From positions 20,764,501-20,828,500 of the forward strand of contig CP141146.1 of NCBI GenBank assembly GCA_035235625.1: a stretch of DNA of 64,000 bases. The letters run 5' to 3'. The stretch is from Saururus chinensis (taxonomy: Eukaryota > Streptophyta > Magnoliopsida > Piperales > Saururaceae). This document shows, one piece after another, positions 13,619 through 24,564 of this stretch. The notes beneath the pieces were generated by a model, which saw only the letters and a list, made by a program, of their open reading frames with translations, was not told the origin of the DNA and searched no databases. The position numbers were made by a program, and so were the translations under genes. Positions within the stretch are counted from its first letter, which is position 1. Every line of letters starts with the position of its first letter.

Positions 13619-14139
13619 TTCTTCCCCCCTTAAAAGAATTGCGTCCTCGCAATTCACCTAAACTTACTCTTCGAAACACATATAAATTAAAATAAATATC
13701 TAACAAACTCCGATATTTAATCGGATAAGTAATCGTAAACAGAGTGTGATAGATCATAATAAATCATGTATAAAAGGAATCCAATCTTAAAATTGGATAA
13801 CACATTCACAAATATAATCTGATAATTTATGATCAGATAAAATATTTTCACAAGAAATCCGAATATAAAATCGGATAAATCATATCATACAAAAATACGA
13901 TACTTAAATCAGAGTCGAATATGTCATCGTTCAAAAATCAGATATGCCATTCAAAATCAAACATATCATTTTCTTAAAAATTCAACGAATCGATCGTTCA
14001 TCAAAATCTGATAAATCGTTCATAAACGAAATCCGACATTTAATTCAAAATCGGATAAATCCTTGTTCAAAAATTCTGATATGTCACTCAAAATCGAACA
14101 CATCGTTCTTTCGAAATTTGATAAATCAATGAGTAAATC

Positions 14140-15375
14140 AAAATGCCGTGATACCGAACGGCTTACATTTGCACCCATGGTGCTACGGAAAAACAGAAGG
14201 ATAGGAGCATTCCCATAATGCCCCACACCTGTGCACATCAGAGCCAAATTTGGCGGTATCCAGAATTGATAGCTTTTGGGTTTTATACCAAATAACTATC
14301 CAGAGAGTTCGAAGACCCAAATCATCGAAATCTCCATCGTCAAATCAAATTCAGAACCGTCAAATCAAATTCAAAACAAACATTTCTAAAATAACCAGAT
14401 TTGAAATCGAAATTCATTTCAATACACTCGCGGAAACCACCTTGAAGCTATCCACTAACACCTCATGTAGTACACCACGGGTGTTTGATGGTTTCTTCTT
14501 AGCAATTCCACTGGTGATTAAGATAAATTTACTAAATTTCATATCATGGGATTTGAAATTAAATTTTATATCAAATCCATCAGTAGATTCAACCTTAGAG
14601 CAATCCACTAACGCGTCGTGTCCCATACCACGAGCGGTCGGTGGTCACCCCTTGGTAATTCTACTGCCTTTGAAAACAAATCAATTTCAGAAAAATAACA
14701 CAAGTCTGAAAACATACGGTCACAGAATGTCGCGATACCAAACGACTTACACCCGCGCCCATGGGGCGACGTGAGACAGAAAGGAAGGGATTTACCCATG
14801 ACATCCCAATCTCAGGCGCGCCAGATGCCAAATTTGGCGGTATCCAAAATCATAATAATAATTCTTAGTTCCGAGGAACCGAGAACTATCCAGACGGCAC
14901 GATTGCCCAAAACTCGGAGAATATTTTCAAAAAGATGAGATGATTTTGAAGGCAGAGCTTTGTTTTTATAAAATTAGTAGAAAACTTTTAGCAAAACTTT
15001 GGCGAGTCAAAATCTTAGTAATAATTTATACTTAGTAGGTCGAATTAAGTTCTAAGAATATGCTTTGTGCATATAAGAAAATATTGTGTCATTTTTCTTT
15101 TGAAATCATTCAGAAAATCTGAAAACACGATCACAGAATGTCGCGATACCAGAAGACTTACACCCGCGCCCATGGGGCGACGCGAGACAGAAAGGAAGGG
15201 ATTTACCCATGACATCCCAATCCTATCCGCGCCAGATGCCAAATTTGGCGGTATCCAAAATCATAATAATTCTTAGCTCCGAGGAACCAAGAACTATCCA
15301 GACGGCACGATTGCCCAAAACTCGGAGGAATTTTTTGAAAAGAGGAGATGATTTTAAAATCAGAGCTTTTGTTTT
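14140..15375. repeat. Dispersed long repeats inside the LARD
   Basis: A 260-bp segment with CACAGAATGTCGCGATACC, CCCATGGGGCGACG, CCAAATTTGGCGGTATCC and CCCAAAACTCGGAG occurs at about 14.70-14.98 kb and again at 15.11-15.37 kb (offset 411 bp). A more diverged third copy is at about 14.14-14.29 kb. The segments between them share the 'CCACTAACxCC..GTCCCATACC' motif with the 128-bp array downstream, so the interior is built from two interleaved repeat families. Confidence 0.8.
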
Positions 15376-15512
15376 CAGAAAAGTAGCGAAAAACTTTAAA
15401 AAACTTGGGCGAGTAAAAACCTCGGCATACGATTAGAATTTAAAGCTACCTACGCCTTGGAAATTCTATCGTAGTTGAAAGCATATTTGAAATCAAATTT
15501 TATTTCAATATT

Positions 15513-16125
15513 CGAGTAGAATTAACCGTAGGGTTTTCCACTAGCGCTACATATCCCACACCATGAGCGGTTAGCGGTTACCTCGTGGTAATTCTACCGT
15601 CTTTGAAAACATATTTCAAATCATATTTTGTTTAAATACCCGAGTAGAATTAACCGTTGAGTCTTCCACTAGCGCTACATGTCCCACACCATGAGCGGTT
15701 AGCGGTTACCTCTTGGTAATTCTACCGTTTTTGAAAACATATTTCAAATCATATTTTGTTTAAATACCCGAGTAGAATTAACCGTTGAGTCTTCCACTAG
15801 CGCTACATGTTCCACACCATGAGCGGTTAGCGGTTACCTCTTGGCAATTCCACCGTCTTTGAAAACATATTTCAAATCGTATTTTGTTTAAATACCCGAG
15901 TAGAATTAACCGTTGAGTCTTCCACTAGCGCTACATGTCCCACACCATGAGCGGTTAGCGGTTACCTCTTGGTAATTCTACCGTCTTTGAAAACATATTT
16001 CAAATCGTATTTTGTTTAAATACCCGAGTAGAATTAACCGTAGGGTTTCCACTAGCGCTACATGTCCCACACCATGAGCGGTTGGTGGTTACGCTATGGT
16101 AATTCTACCGCGGTTTAAAACACAT
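15513..16125. repeat. 128-bp tandem array, five units
   Basis: CGAGTAGAATTAACCGT recurs at 15513, 15641, 15769, 15897 and 16025, an exact 128-bp spacing. Each unit carries CACTAGCGCTACATG, ACCATGAGCGGTTAG and GGTAATTCTACCGTCTTTG. The units are nearly identical. Degenerate relatives occur upstream at 14.40-14.64 kb. Confidence 0.95.
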
Positions 16126-17236
16126 TAAAATCAAAGTCGTTGAAAAGAATCATGTAACGAATTTAAGACAAAACTTTCGATCAAGTCAAATTCAAAATAA
16201 TAAAAATCAAGGTTTCTGATTAAATCCAAAGCCATACGAGAAAACAAAATTTCAACTCATTCTTGGTGAAAAATCGAAATTTGAATCCGTCTTAATTCCG
16301 ATGCAAAACATGCAGAATGAAATTCTAAATTAAATCTAAATCAACTCATTTAGAAAGAATTTTCATATAACTCACGATTAAAAATAAAATTGGACTTCAT
16401 ACAAGTCACATATACAAAATGAAAAGTTTAAAAGCAAAATTCATATTAAATCCAGTAAAATAAACATGATGCAACAAATTTAAACTTAAGGCTATAAATA
16501 ATTTTTAATTAAAAAAAATCAAAATAATCAAATTGATGCTTGCATCAAAACTCATGCAATACATGGCGATAAAAATCTCAAATAATTATTCGATTAAATC
16601 TCATATTAAATCAGGTGCAACGCATTCAAGCAAAATTTTCAAATTAATCCTAATTTAAAAAAAAATCAATATCTATAAACTATAAGCTTGTCATTAATTA
16701 GATACACATACATAGCATAAAAATAAAGATTACTTCTAATAAAACAAATTAGAATTATCATAATTAGAGTTCGAAGCAATTTTCATATCATATCAGCAGA
16801 ACAAAATTAAGTATTAAAATTTGATACGACTTGTTCATAACAACGTATTCAAAACATGTTCGATTTAAGATCAAAATTAATAAAATTTATGTTCGTAACA
16901 AATCCATTACAAAGCATGTACACAAAAATTAAAATATGCTTAGAAATTGAAGTTCTCAAAATAGTAGTCCATATTAAATTAAAAATTATTGATGTAAAAC
17001 AAAATTTCAAAATTAGAGTTCATTTTAAATTCGATAACACACGGGCATAACCAAAGGATGAAAAATCGAAATTTATTTGAAATCCGCGACAACACGTTCA
17101 GAAGAGAAAATTAAAAAAATCACGATTCATTTCAAAATAATCAGAACATATTCAAAACAACGATTTCTATTTTCAAAATTTAAATCAAAATACTTATTAA
17201 ATTAATAAAATATTATACTCTCGCAGACAGATCAAT
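16126..17236. other. AT-rich leader of the LARD; no gene
   Basis: Very A-rich non-coding sequence with AAAATCAAA-like words and no supported frame. It adjoins the primer site and occupies the position where gag would be in a coding relative. Confidence 0.6.
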
Positions 17237-17250
17237 GCTCTAATACCATT

Positions 17251-19244
17251 TGTAACGACCCGACCCGAGCCGGGCCCACAAAATCATTGATAGGAAATTG
17301 AAATTTTCCTTAAGCCAGGAATCATCATCTGAGTGCGAGAGGTACAACGTTCGCCTACGCACTACGGAGCTTAAGGCTTCCTTGTACGTAGACTTAGGTT
17401 GTAACGACCATTTACACACAACGAAGCTTCATAGTTCGTCGCGTGTAAAACAAAATAAAACATATTATTTATAATGATTTGGATCGGGCCAACGTTGCAT
17501 TGCCGTTGGTTGCCTACGTACGTATTGGATATTATTCCAATACGATCGGATCCAAACGTAGTTCTGCCTAATGGCTACTACATACAACAAGCATCACAAA
17601 AATCGTATAACATACGTATCTCCGAATATTTAATCGGAAGTATACAAAAACTCGTTATAAATCGGAGTCAAGCGGAAGTTAACGAAATCGTACATCTCGC
17701 TCTACCACAGAGCGGGATCGAAAATACCATACATATCTCGCTCCATTACTGAATCGAGACTGAGCACATCAACCAGCTCGCTCTATCACTGAGCCGAGAC
17801 CGGACACACACACACACACACACACGTCTTGCTCTACCCTAGAGCAAGACATCACACTTCATAACATATAAGCTTACATCATAGCATATAAGCTCACATC
17901 ATGGCATATAAACACGTATCATGGCATAGCACACATCATCGTTCTATAATTAAAACAGAAGATTAGGAAAGCTTACTGCCCTCATGTCTCGTAGGGTAGT
18001 GTTATGCGGAGTTGCTCATATGAGCATCCTCCCCTTCAGATCCGAAGATATTGGACAGAGCTTCCTCTAGCCTCCATACGTTCTTCATCTTGTGTCGAAA
18101 GATTACGTATAACGTCTTCCTTGCCGGAGACTCTTCTCGTTTTCTATGCCGTGAGCGGCGGACAGAACCTCCCACACTCTGGATTACTTCTCTTGATGTA
18201 GTCCAACAACTTCGAACAGAACCCCATCTTGCTTCGGGCCCATATTTCTCGTTCGGTGCTCGAGGATAACGGGCGGAACCTCTCCTTGTCTTGAGGCATT
18301 TCTTCCTTATACGGTTGCCGAATCAAAGAACGGACCTCTCCATCGCGTAGAACATACTCGATTTAGTCAAGAACGCCTCTTGGATGGACTAAATCGGAGT
18401 TAGGATGCTTAAGAACGAGGAGAAAGAAGTTGGTCGACGCTCGAGGATAACGGGCAGAACCTCTCCTTGTCTAGAGGCATTTCTTCTTTATAAGGTCTCC
18501 AAATCGAAGAAAGGACCACTCCATCGCGTAGAGCATGCTCGATTTAGTAGGAAACGGGTCTTGAACGGCCTTAATCGGCCTCAGAACGGTCAGAAACGGG
18601 GGAGGAGAAGAACTGGTTCGAAAAGAGGAGAAATGGGGGTATTTATAACCCCCGAGCCGCGCCGAAACCGCGGCTGCGCCGCTGGTTTCGTGCGGCGGCG
18701 CCCGCCGTAACGCGCGCGGCTCGCGCCCGTGCGTTACGCGGGTCGCGACCGCGCGAACCTGGGGCCCGCGCGGAACCGTGCGCGCGCGAAACTGCGGCGC
18801 CCGCGGTAATGCGGGCGCGCGTCGCGCCGCGCCGACTCGCTCTACGGCGCGCGCTAGTCATACGCCGCGCGCCGGCTCACCCATTTCTTTTTATTTATTT
18901 TATTTTTAAGCCTTCAAACGCGCGTATCTTCATACCCCAAATTCGGATTCGCGCGTTCTAGGTACCGTTGGACTCGTATCGACGAGCCCTTCGATACAAA
19001 TACACTTAAGTAATAAAATCACACTATTTCTAGATGGGTCCCGCCTAATGTCTACGTTTCCCGAGGTCGTCACTTCCGGTCCCGACCTCCGTTTCGCACA
19101 TTCTTCGAATCGTTACGCTCATTATGCCAAGCTCTACCTGGCTACGGGTATTTTATCTAATGAAACCTCTTAACATTAATCTCAAATTACCGAATTACCC
19201 TTAACCCTCCTGGGTTAAGCGTAATCGAAAAACGGGTCGTTACA
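17251..19244 (-). repeat. LTR (right-hand copy, 5' LTR of the element)
   Basis: 1994 bp, nearly identical to the left-hand copy. It has a longer (CA)n run, one fewer internal ATCATGG iteration, and about 95 extra bp of very CpG-rich sequence at about 18.70-18.80 kb. Confidence 0.9.
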
Positions 19245-19479
19245 CATGGCCCACATAAAAACGGATAATTGTCGACATGCCTTGTCCATGTCTGCATCCG
19301 TGTTTGTCCCTTTACACCCCTAAAGCATAGTTGACGGAGGTGGGCAAAGTCTACTAGCCAGCCTTAGCAGCCTCTAACTACCCCACAGGAAGGCTTTTCC
19401 AACAACAACCCAGGTTAGAATTTAGTTTCCATTCCTCCTGTACATCACCTAACTTCGTCTCAGATGGAAGGAAGATGCT

Positions 19480-20255
19480 CCAATGGTCAATAATTTATGT
19501 GAGATATCCATCCATACTTTAAGTGAGATGAACCATCCTCTAGCTTATGATGGGGTCTTTCCAGGTATATCAATCCTACTTTTTTGAGTTCCTTAACCCC
19601 CCACACTATGGGGGTTCTAGGGCATCTCAAGCATCAACAAGTGGCTGTTCTCACTGACGGTGGCTCGACCTACAACTTCATCAATGACATGGTCAAACAA
19701 TGCTTGGGTAACCAAGTCATGCATTCCAAACCCTTCGACATTCTCATTGGGGATAAGAAACATTTGCATAGTGCCAACATTTTTTCACAAGTGGCACTCT
19801 CTATTCAGAGCCACACTTTTGTGATAGATCACTATCTACTGCCTACCAAGGGTGCTGACGTCTAGTGGCTTCAAGAATTGGACAATGTTGTATGGAACTT
19901 CAAAGAGATGAATATGGATTTCAATATTAATGGGAAGAGCATTCGGCTACATGGCACAGAGTTAGGTACACTTCATATGGCTCAGGTTGTTCGCTCCTTG
20001 TTCTGATATGAACCCTGGGGGGTTTTTCTTACAACAATGGGCAGCCTTAGAACTTGTACAACTGCCAATGTCATCCGACTTGCTCTCTCTCCTAGATGAG
20101 CATGAGGACATATTTTAGGAGCCCAACACAACGCCACTCCACCGGCATGATCATCAGGTCTCGATTGTTCCAGATGCCCCACTAGCCAACGTGAGGCCTT
20201 ACAAATACCCTCAAATCAAGAAGACGAAGATTGAGATGCTCAATTATGGGTAGGG
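19480..20255 (+). mobile_element. Ty3/gypsy gag-pol fragment (fossil)
   Basis: A frame from about 19.58 kb reads like the aspartic protease region of gypsy pol (VLTDGGSTYNFIN, where the catalytic motif is usually D-S/G-G-S/A-T), followed by YLLPTKGADV and NGKSIRLHG. A later stretch near 20.16 kb (ANVRPYKYPQIKK) matches the start of gypsy reverse transcriptase. The sequence stops being recognisable near 20.25 kb. It is a short, old, broken fragment with no LTRs. Confidence 0.75.
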
Positions 20256-21059
20256 GTATTTATATATTTAAATAAAATATATCAAGTTTGAAGAAGCATA
20301 TTGATTGTATGTATAAATATATTAGAGGAATTTGTCAAAATGGCCTTTGAATACATTGTAATACATAAAATGTCTCACATTTCCCCATAATACACAAAAT
20401 GGTCTATGCACATGTAAACCTCCACACATAAGGAAACAATTGTCCAAAATAACTCTTTCTAATTATCTTCCTTTTACCTTTACCAACTCACTACTTCTCT
20501 TTTTCAACAGCTCCAGCTTCGAGTTTGCCTCCTCTACCACCGGCTCCACCACCTCTACCTTCATATTTGAAATTGAAAGATCATTGAAATTTCACTAAGA
20601 ACATGCAAATCGGAGATCATATGAAGGAGATATGACCGTTCAAAATTGAACATGTCATGCATGGCCTGTTTACCCAAATTAGACACACAAATAGGCCATT
20701 TCAGGCGTGCTGAGGGCCTAGGTAAATATGGTGATAGAAATTATTAAAAAAATTAGCCAAGTGAACAGCTCTAGCCCAACTTCTAAGGGAATTAGGAGCC
20801 CTAATCCCCATGATTATAAAGAAGCTATCTAGAATTTCTAAGGAGGAGCTTGGCCATAGGAGGCTTTTCCCATGAGCGTAGCCAATGACAGAGTCGGGGA
20901 GGAGCATGCTCGAAGATTGGAGATCAGGTAGGATCTCACAAAAACTCCAATGATTTATTGAAGCAAACATTATTTTATGCTAATTGTTAGATTTGGGATT
21001 TTGAGAGATTAAAATTCTAATTTTCATATTTTAGGGAAAAGGGACAATGAGTGGTGGCA

Positions 21060-21720
21060 GTGCTAGCACTGCCCACATGCCTAACTACATGCTGGCTGCT
21101 CTAGGGCTGGCTGCTGGCTAGCTTGCCAGCAATGGGCAGGTTGCACCCATTGGCAACTGGTCGGTGGGTTCGAACCCATCTCCGTTCTCTTGCTGGGCCG
21201 TCATAGAAGGCTAGATAGGATGAGCACCTTGGTTGTGATTGCTTTCTTCCCCTCATCCTAAGATATAGCGGTTCTCGTCCACAAATGAACCACAGCTGGA
21301 GGGGCTTCTTATCTACTTTCAACCAATTGAGATGAACCACATAAAGAACATAGGGGAAAGGGCGGAACTTTTGGGATCACGGCAGAGGCTGGCCGGCGAT
21401 AGATTGGTTTCGGGACCAAGGTGTTCAAAATCGTCGTTGAACGGCAGACCATATAGTCCCAACCCTGTGGCCAGCTAAGGCGACAGTGCTGATGCACCAC
21501 CACCAGTGGAAGTTTTGGCCTAGTAGAAGATACTCCAGTAGCCACTGAATGCCAGCGGGATTGGGCCCAATGGAATCGCCTCTTGGAAGAGATCTCACTT
21601 GCCTTGCCTGTCGGCGAGCAATGGATGCTTGGCAATGCCCACTAGTGACCACAACAACTGGCATTCAAGCATCCACACAAGGAAGAAAATCCTAAGGTAG
21701 GCCAGCAGGTCTGGCCTAGT
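21060..21720. other. GC-rich insert, possible captured sequence
   Basis: Clearly richer in G and C than the AT-rich surroundings. It has overlapping minus-strand frames of 79-108 codons but no protein family I recognise. It could be a captured gene fragment, as in Pack-MULEs, or a divergent LTR. GGGTTCGAACCC at about 21171 matches a tRNA B-box, but I see no matching A-box or tRNA fold. Confidence 0.35.
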
Positions 21721-22067
21721 ACTCGTCGAGTTGCATAAAATGTAAGTTGGTGGAAAATACTTAAGTATTGCTTAGCTGATGCTATGCTCCTTGAGATATT
21801 GTAGTCATTAGGCAGAACTACGTCTAAATCCGATCTTATTGGAATAACATTGGAGATGTTGTCTAATCAGTACTAGTAACTAGCATTTTGGTGATACTGG
21901 CCTGATCTAAAAATATTAATTGATCCTTTTGTGATTTTGGAAACTCTTCTCCTAGGGGTAGAGAGTTTCCGTTGTTATTTGGTGGTTTAGATTGGTTGGT
22001 TGTAGGTATATCAGGCGAGGACTAGTGAGACCATGACAGATGAGCGTGGGATTGTAATTCCTCATTT

Positions 22068-22570
22068 CTACAAGTGTTTTAAAACATGTCCCAGCCGTTG
22101 ACCCGGATGCGTGGTCGGGCCAGGTCAATATGGTCTAACTGTTGGTTAACCCGGGTTGGACCGGTTAATGATGTCAGCAGTGATTCTTAAAAAGTATATC
22201 AAATATATTAATTAATAATGTATCACAACAAAAAAATTGTGAGTAGAGATGGTTAGTGTCCCTCATAAGTCGTTGCTGACGTTCCACTTCGAATCCCTTC
22301 TTTTGCACAAAAATTTGTCATATTCTTAATTAAAATTGTATTAAATATATTAGTTGGTATTACATATGCAAGAAAATCAAAGTGGCAGAGATGGTTAGCA
22401 CCCTTGCATAAGTCGTTGGGTGTGATCTCTTTGAATCCCGACTACTACACAATTATCTTACTCAATCAACACTAACTGGACTGAACCAGCCCAGTGGGAA
22501 GGACCGGGTGTGGTTGAACCCGGTCGAACCGTCCAATCCGATCCGGGTTTTAAAACATGGGTTTCTACAA
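22068..22570. mobile_element. MITE-like unit with GTTTTAAAACATG ends
   Basis: AGTGTTTTAAAACATG at the left and CCGGGTTTTAAAACATGGG at the right bracket about 500 bp. Just inside both ends are CCGG-rich words (GACCCGGATGCG, GGTTAACCCGGGTTGG; GAACCCGGTCGAACCG). Two related tRNA-like stretches lie within (22240-22300 and 22384-22440; AGAGATGGTTAG ... GAATCCC). Non-coding, family uncertain. Confidence 0.45.
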
Positions 22571-22852
22571 TTATAATAAATAATTGTATCTTTGACATGA
22601 GAGCCAACTTGGTTATTTATTTTTAGACTAATGTTTAACTAGTACTTAGATTAATAGCCCGTTGTTAGAGATTTTGAGACGTATAATAATATCATATGAT
22701 TTGATATTCGTATTTGTGAACCCCGATTATCATGACTTGTATATTTAATCAAATAATTTTTTTTGCATTAAGAAAGAAAACAATTTCATGATTTACCGTT
22801 GGTGTTATTTAAAAAGGGTTTAAAAATCTAGGTCTTGACACAAAGTAGTCGA

Positions 22853-23617
22853 TAGAGTTATTAAGAATTTGTTATTTTTTGCTATAAGCTCAAATCTTTA
22901 AAAAATAACTTATAAAAATGTTAAACTACTTAAAACCAAGAGTGAGTTTAATTTTACTTGATTTTGAGCTTTTTCTAAGACTAAACCTTCTAGTAATAGT
23001 TGGATGTTGAGAGGCAATAATAAGATTTATCGTAGAAAAGTGGTATAAGACAACATTATAAGTGACAATATCTCCCTAAGTATTTATAATAAATGATCTT
23101 AATAAAATAAATAGAAAAAATAAAGTAAATCTTAAACTCATGATTGTTAATTATCTCGACTATTGACTGTCACGCATGAGTAAAAAGTTGTCATCGCCAG
23201 AGAAAAAGATTCTCACTACCGGTGTCGTGAAGGTTGTCTCCAACACCATACATTATGACAGTTGACAATCAAAACATTCATATCTAACAATTGGTAGTTG
23301 AGACAGCCGAGAGGTGACAGTCGACAAATGCTTATTTAAAATTTACTTTATTTTTTTATTTTACATATTAGTTTATAAATATAATATATTGTAAATACAT
23401 AGGGTGATATTGTCACTCATAATGTTGTTTTATTTTTCTATTTATTACAATAAATGTAATAGTCATCGATTGATTGTCAATTATTGAATATGTTAGCATT
23501 AAAAAAAGCTCAGAATCAAGGAAAAATAAAACGCACTCTTGGTTAATATATTTATGGGTTTATTTTTTAAGATTTAAGCTTATAGAGAAAAAAATAAATT
23601 CTTAATAACTTCACCAG
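22853..23617. mobile_element. Large foldback element
   Basis: The left arm (22855 to about 23140) and right arm (about 23300-23615) are reverse complements block by block: ATTAAGAATTTGTTATTTTTT against its inverse near 23.6 kb, AACCAAGAGTGAGTTT against AACGCACTCTTGGTT, and ACAACATTATAAGTGACA against TGTCACTCATAATGTTGT. The arms are about 280-300 bp and the loop about 160 bp. No coding content. It sits inside the long-TIR element. Confidence 0.7.
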
Positions 23618-24085
23618 CTAGTTTGTGACTAGTCTTGTCATATTCCGAGGAGGAAGATGAGGCAACTAAGAAGGAAAAGGGAAGGAGGATAAAGAGGAAC
23701 GGAGGAGAGAGTATAGGAGAAAGAGGAGGACGAGGAAAAGAAAATGTGAGGGCACAAGAGGGAAGGAGGAGAAGGAACAGTGGAGGGGGAGGTAAAGGCG
23801 AAGTTAAATGAAGCGGAGTCAGTGATAACAAAGTTGGCTATAGAGGCAGCTGAGTCGATGGCAGAGGTAGTTGTAGAGTCAAAGCCAAAGCTGCTAAAAA
23901 AGAAAAGTTGTGGGTTGGTGAAGTTAAAATGAAGAAAATAGGAAATATATATTTTAGACAATTCCTATTATATGTGTTTAGGTTTATATGTACATCAAGC
24001 AATTTTGTGTATTACGGGGGAAATGTGAGATATTTTGTGTATTATATTGAGGAATTGACCAAAGTAGACTCCTACTTTGGTCAAT

Positions 24086-24564
24086 TAACCAAAATGTGAG
24101 CAAGTTTCTACCTTTTACCAAAGTAGACTTGCTCACATGAGAACTTGTACATGTGGGAGCGTTTTTGATTGAAATACCCTCCCCAAAGTATACTGTCCGC
24201 TTCTTGGTGTCTGCTCCTGCTCGGTCGTGTCTCCTTGCCATCGGTCGCAACTGTTCATCTCCGTCACCAGCATCACCTCTCGGAGAACATCATATTTGCC
24301 ATTTCCGACTTCATCTTTTCGTTCGTTTCTCCCTCGATGAAGAGCTTTTAGTCGTCTTGGCCGCATTCCCCTCCGGAGCCGTCATTCGCCCTCGCCTTTA
24401 GTAACCTTACTGCCCTAATCTCGCAGTCGGCCATCTTGCCGTCACCCTCACCACTCTCACTGCCCTCATCTCGGACTCCGCCATCTTCCCATCACCCTTA
24501 CTGCCCTCGTTTCCGCGTTGCCCACGCCTGCAGTGCGATATCTCGGCCTCGCCCTCATCTGAAG
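24086..24564 (+). promoter_or_regulatory. Promoter and C-rich 5' leader of the Kaonashi gene
   Basis: From about 24.16 kb the sequence turns C-rich, with imperfect repeats of CCGCCATCTT..CC(C/G)TCACC and CTGCCCTC. It ends at a donor-like CTGAAG/GTATGA at 24564. This looks like an untranslated first exon feeding one of the acceptors at 25.10-25.65 kb. The 60-82 codon frames in it have no family resemblance. Confidence 0.45.

Larger units (their letters stand above)
11711..19244 (-). mobile_element. Young non-coding LTR retrotransposon, LARD type
   Basis: Two long direct repeats (11711-13618 and 17251-19244), both TG..CA, flanked by the 5-bp target duplication CATGG (11706-11710 and 19245-19249). 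The element lies on the minus strand: next to the right-hand repeat the complement reads TGGTATTAGAGC (17237-17248), a tRNA-iMet primer site, and next to the left-hand repeat the complement reads AAGGGGGGAAGAA (13619-13631), a polypurine tract. The 3.6-kb interior has no gag or pol. Only a short tail reading like GRNSFKGGRM before the polypurine tract recalls the end of gypsy (Tekay/Del-like) pol. By eye the LTRs differ at about 2 percent of positions, mostly transitions, plus a few indels, so it is young (about a million years if grass-like rates apply). It looks structurally whole but cannot encode its own proteins. Confidence 0.9.
11281..19322. mobile_element. Non-autonomous hAT-like element, split by an LTR element
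   Basis: TAGGGGTGTAAA (11281-11292) is exactly inverted as TTTACACCCCTA (19311-19322). The outer flanks are AAGCTCAG (11273-11280) and AAGCATAG (19323-19330), an 8-bp target duplication with two differences. Eight-bp duplications and a (C/T)AGGGGTG end are usual for hAT transposons. Leaving out the retrotransposon at 11711-19244 and its 5-bp duplication, about 500 bp of hAT sequence remain, too short for a transposase. A related copy may lie at 34.74-35.31 kb. Confidence 0.7.
20330..24085. mobile_element. DNA transposon with long inverted ends (MULE-like)
   Basis: The left segment 20330-20600 (TCTCACATTTCCCC, ATACACAAAATGG, then a pyrimidine-rich AACTCACTACTTCTC, CAACAGCTCCAGC) matches the reverse complement of 23810-24065 block by block over about 250 bp, at perhaps 75-80 percent by eye. 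Long imperfect inverted ends suggest a Mutator-like element. The interior has no transposase. It holds a GC-rich piece (21.06-21.72 kb), a small inverted piece of LTR (about 21.80-21.86 kb), a MITE-like unit and a foldback. I found no clear target duplication. The outer right limit merges with the start of the next MULE. Confidence 0.55.

Noticed and set aside
14250-14774. A 174-codon plus-strand frame inside the LARD
   Set aside because: Lies in the repeat-built non-coding interior, on the strand opposite to the element, with low-complexity composition.
21165-21190. GGGTTCGAACCC as a tRNA gene
   Set aside because: A matching B-box only; no acceptor stem, A-box or anticodon arm could be placed.
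23580-23961. Pro/Ser/Leu-rich minus-strand frames
   Set aside because: Fall in a purine-rich stretch beside and within the right inverted end; the composition explains them.
24153-24401. 82-codon frame in the Kaonashi leader
   Set aside because: C-rich leader sequence with imperfect repeats; no recognisable protein and it ends before the donor site.
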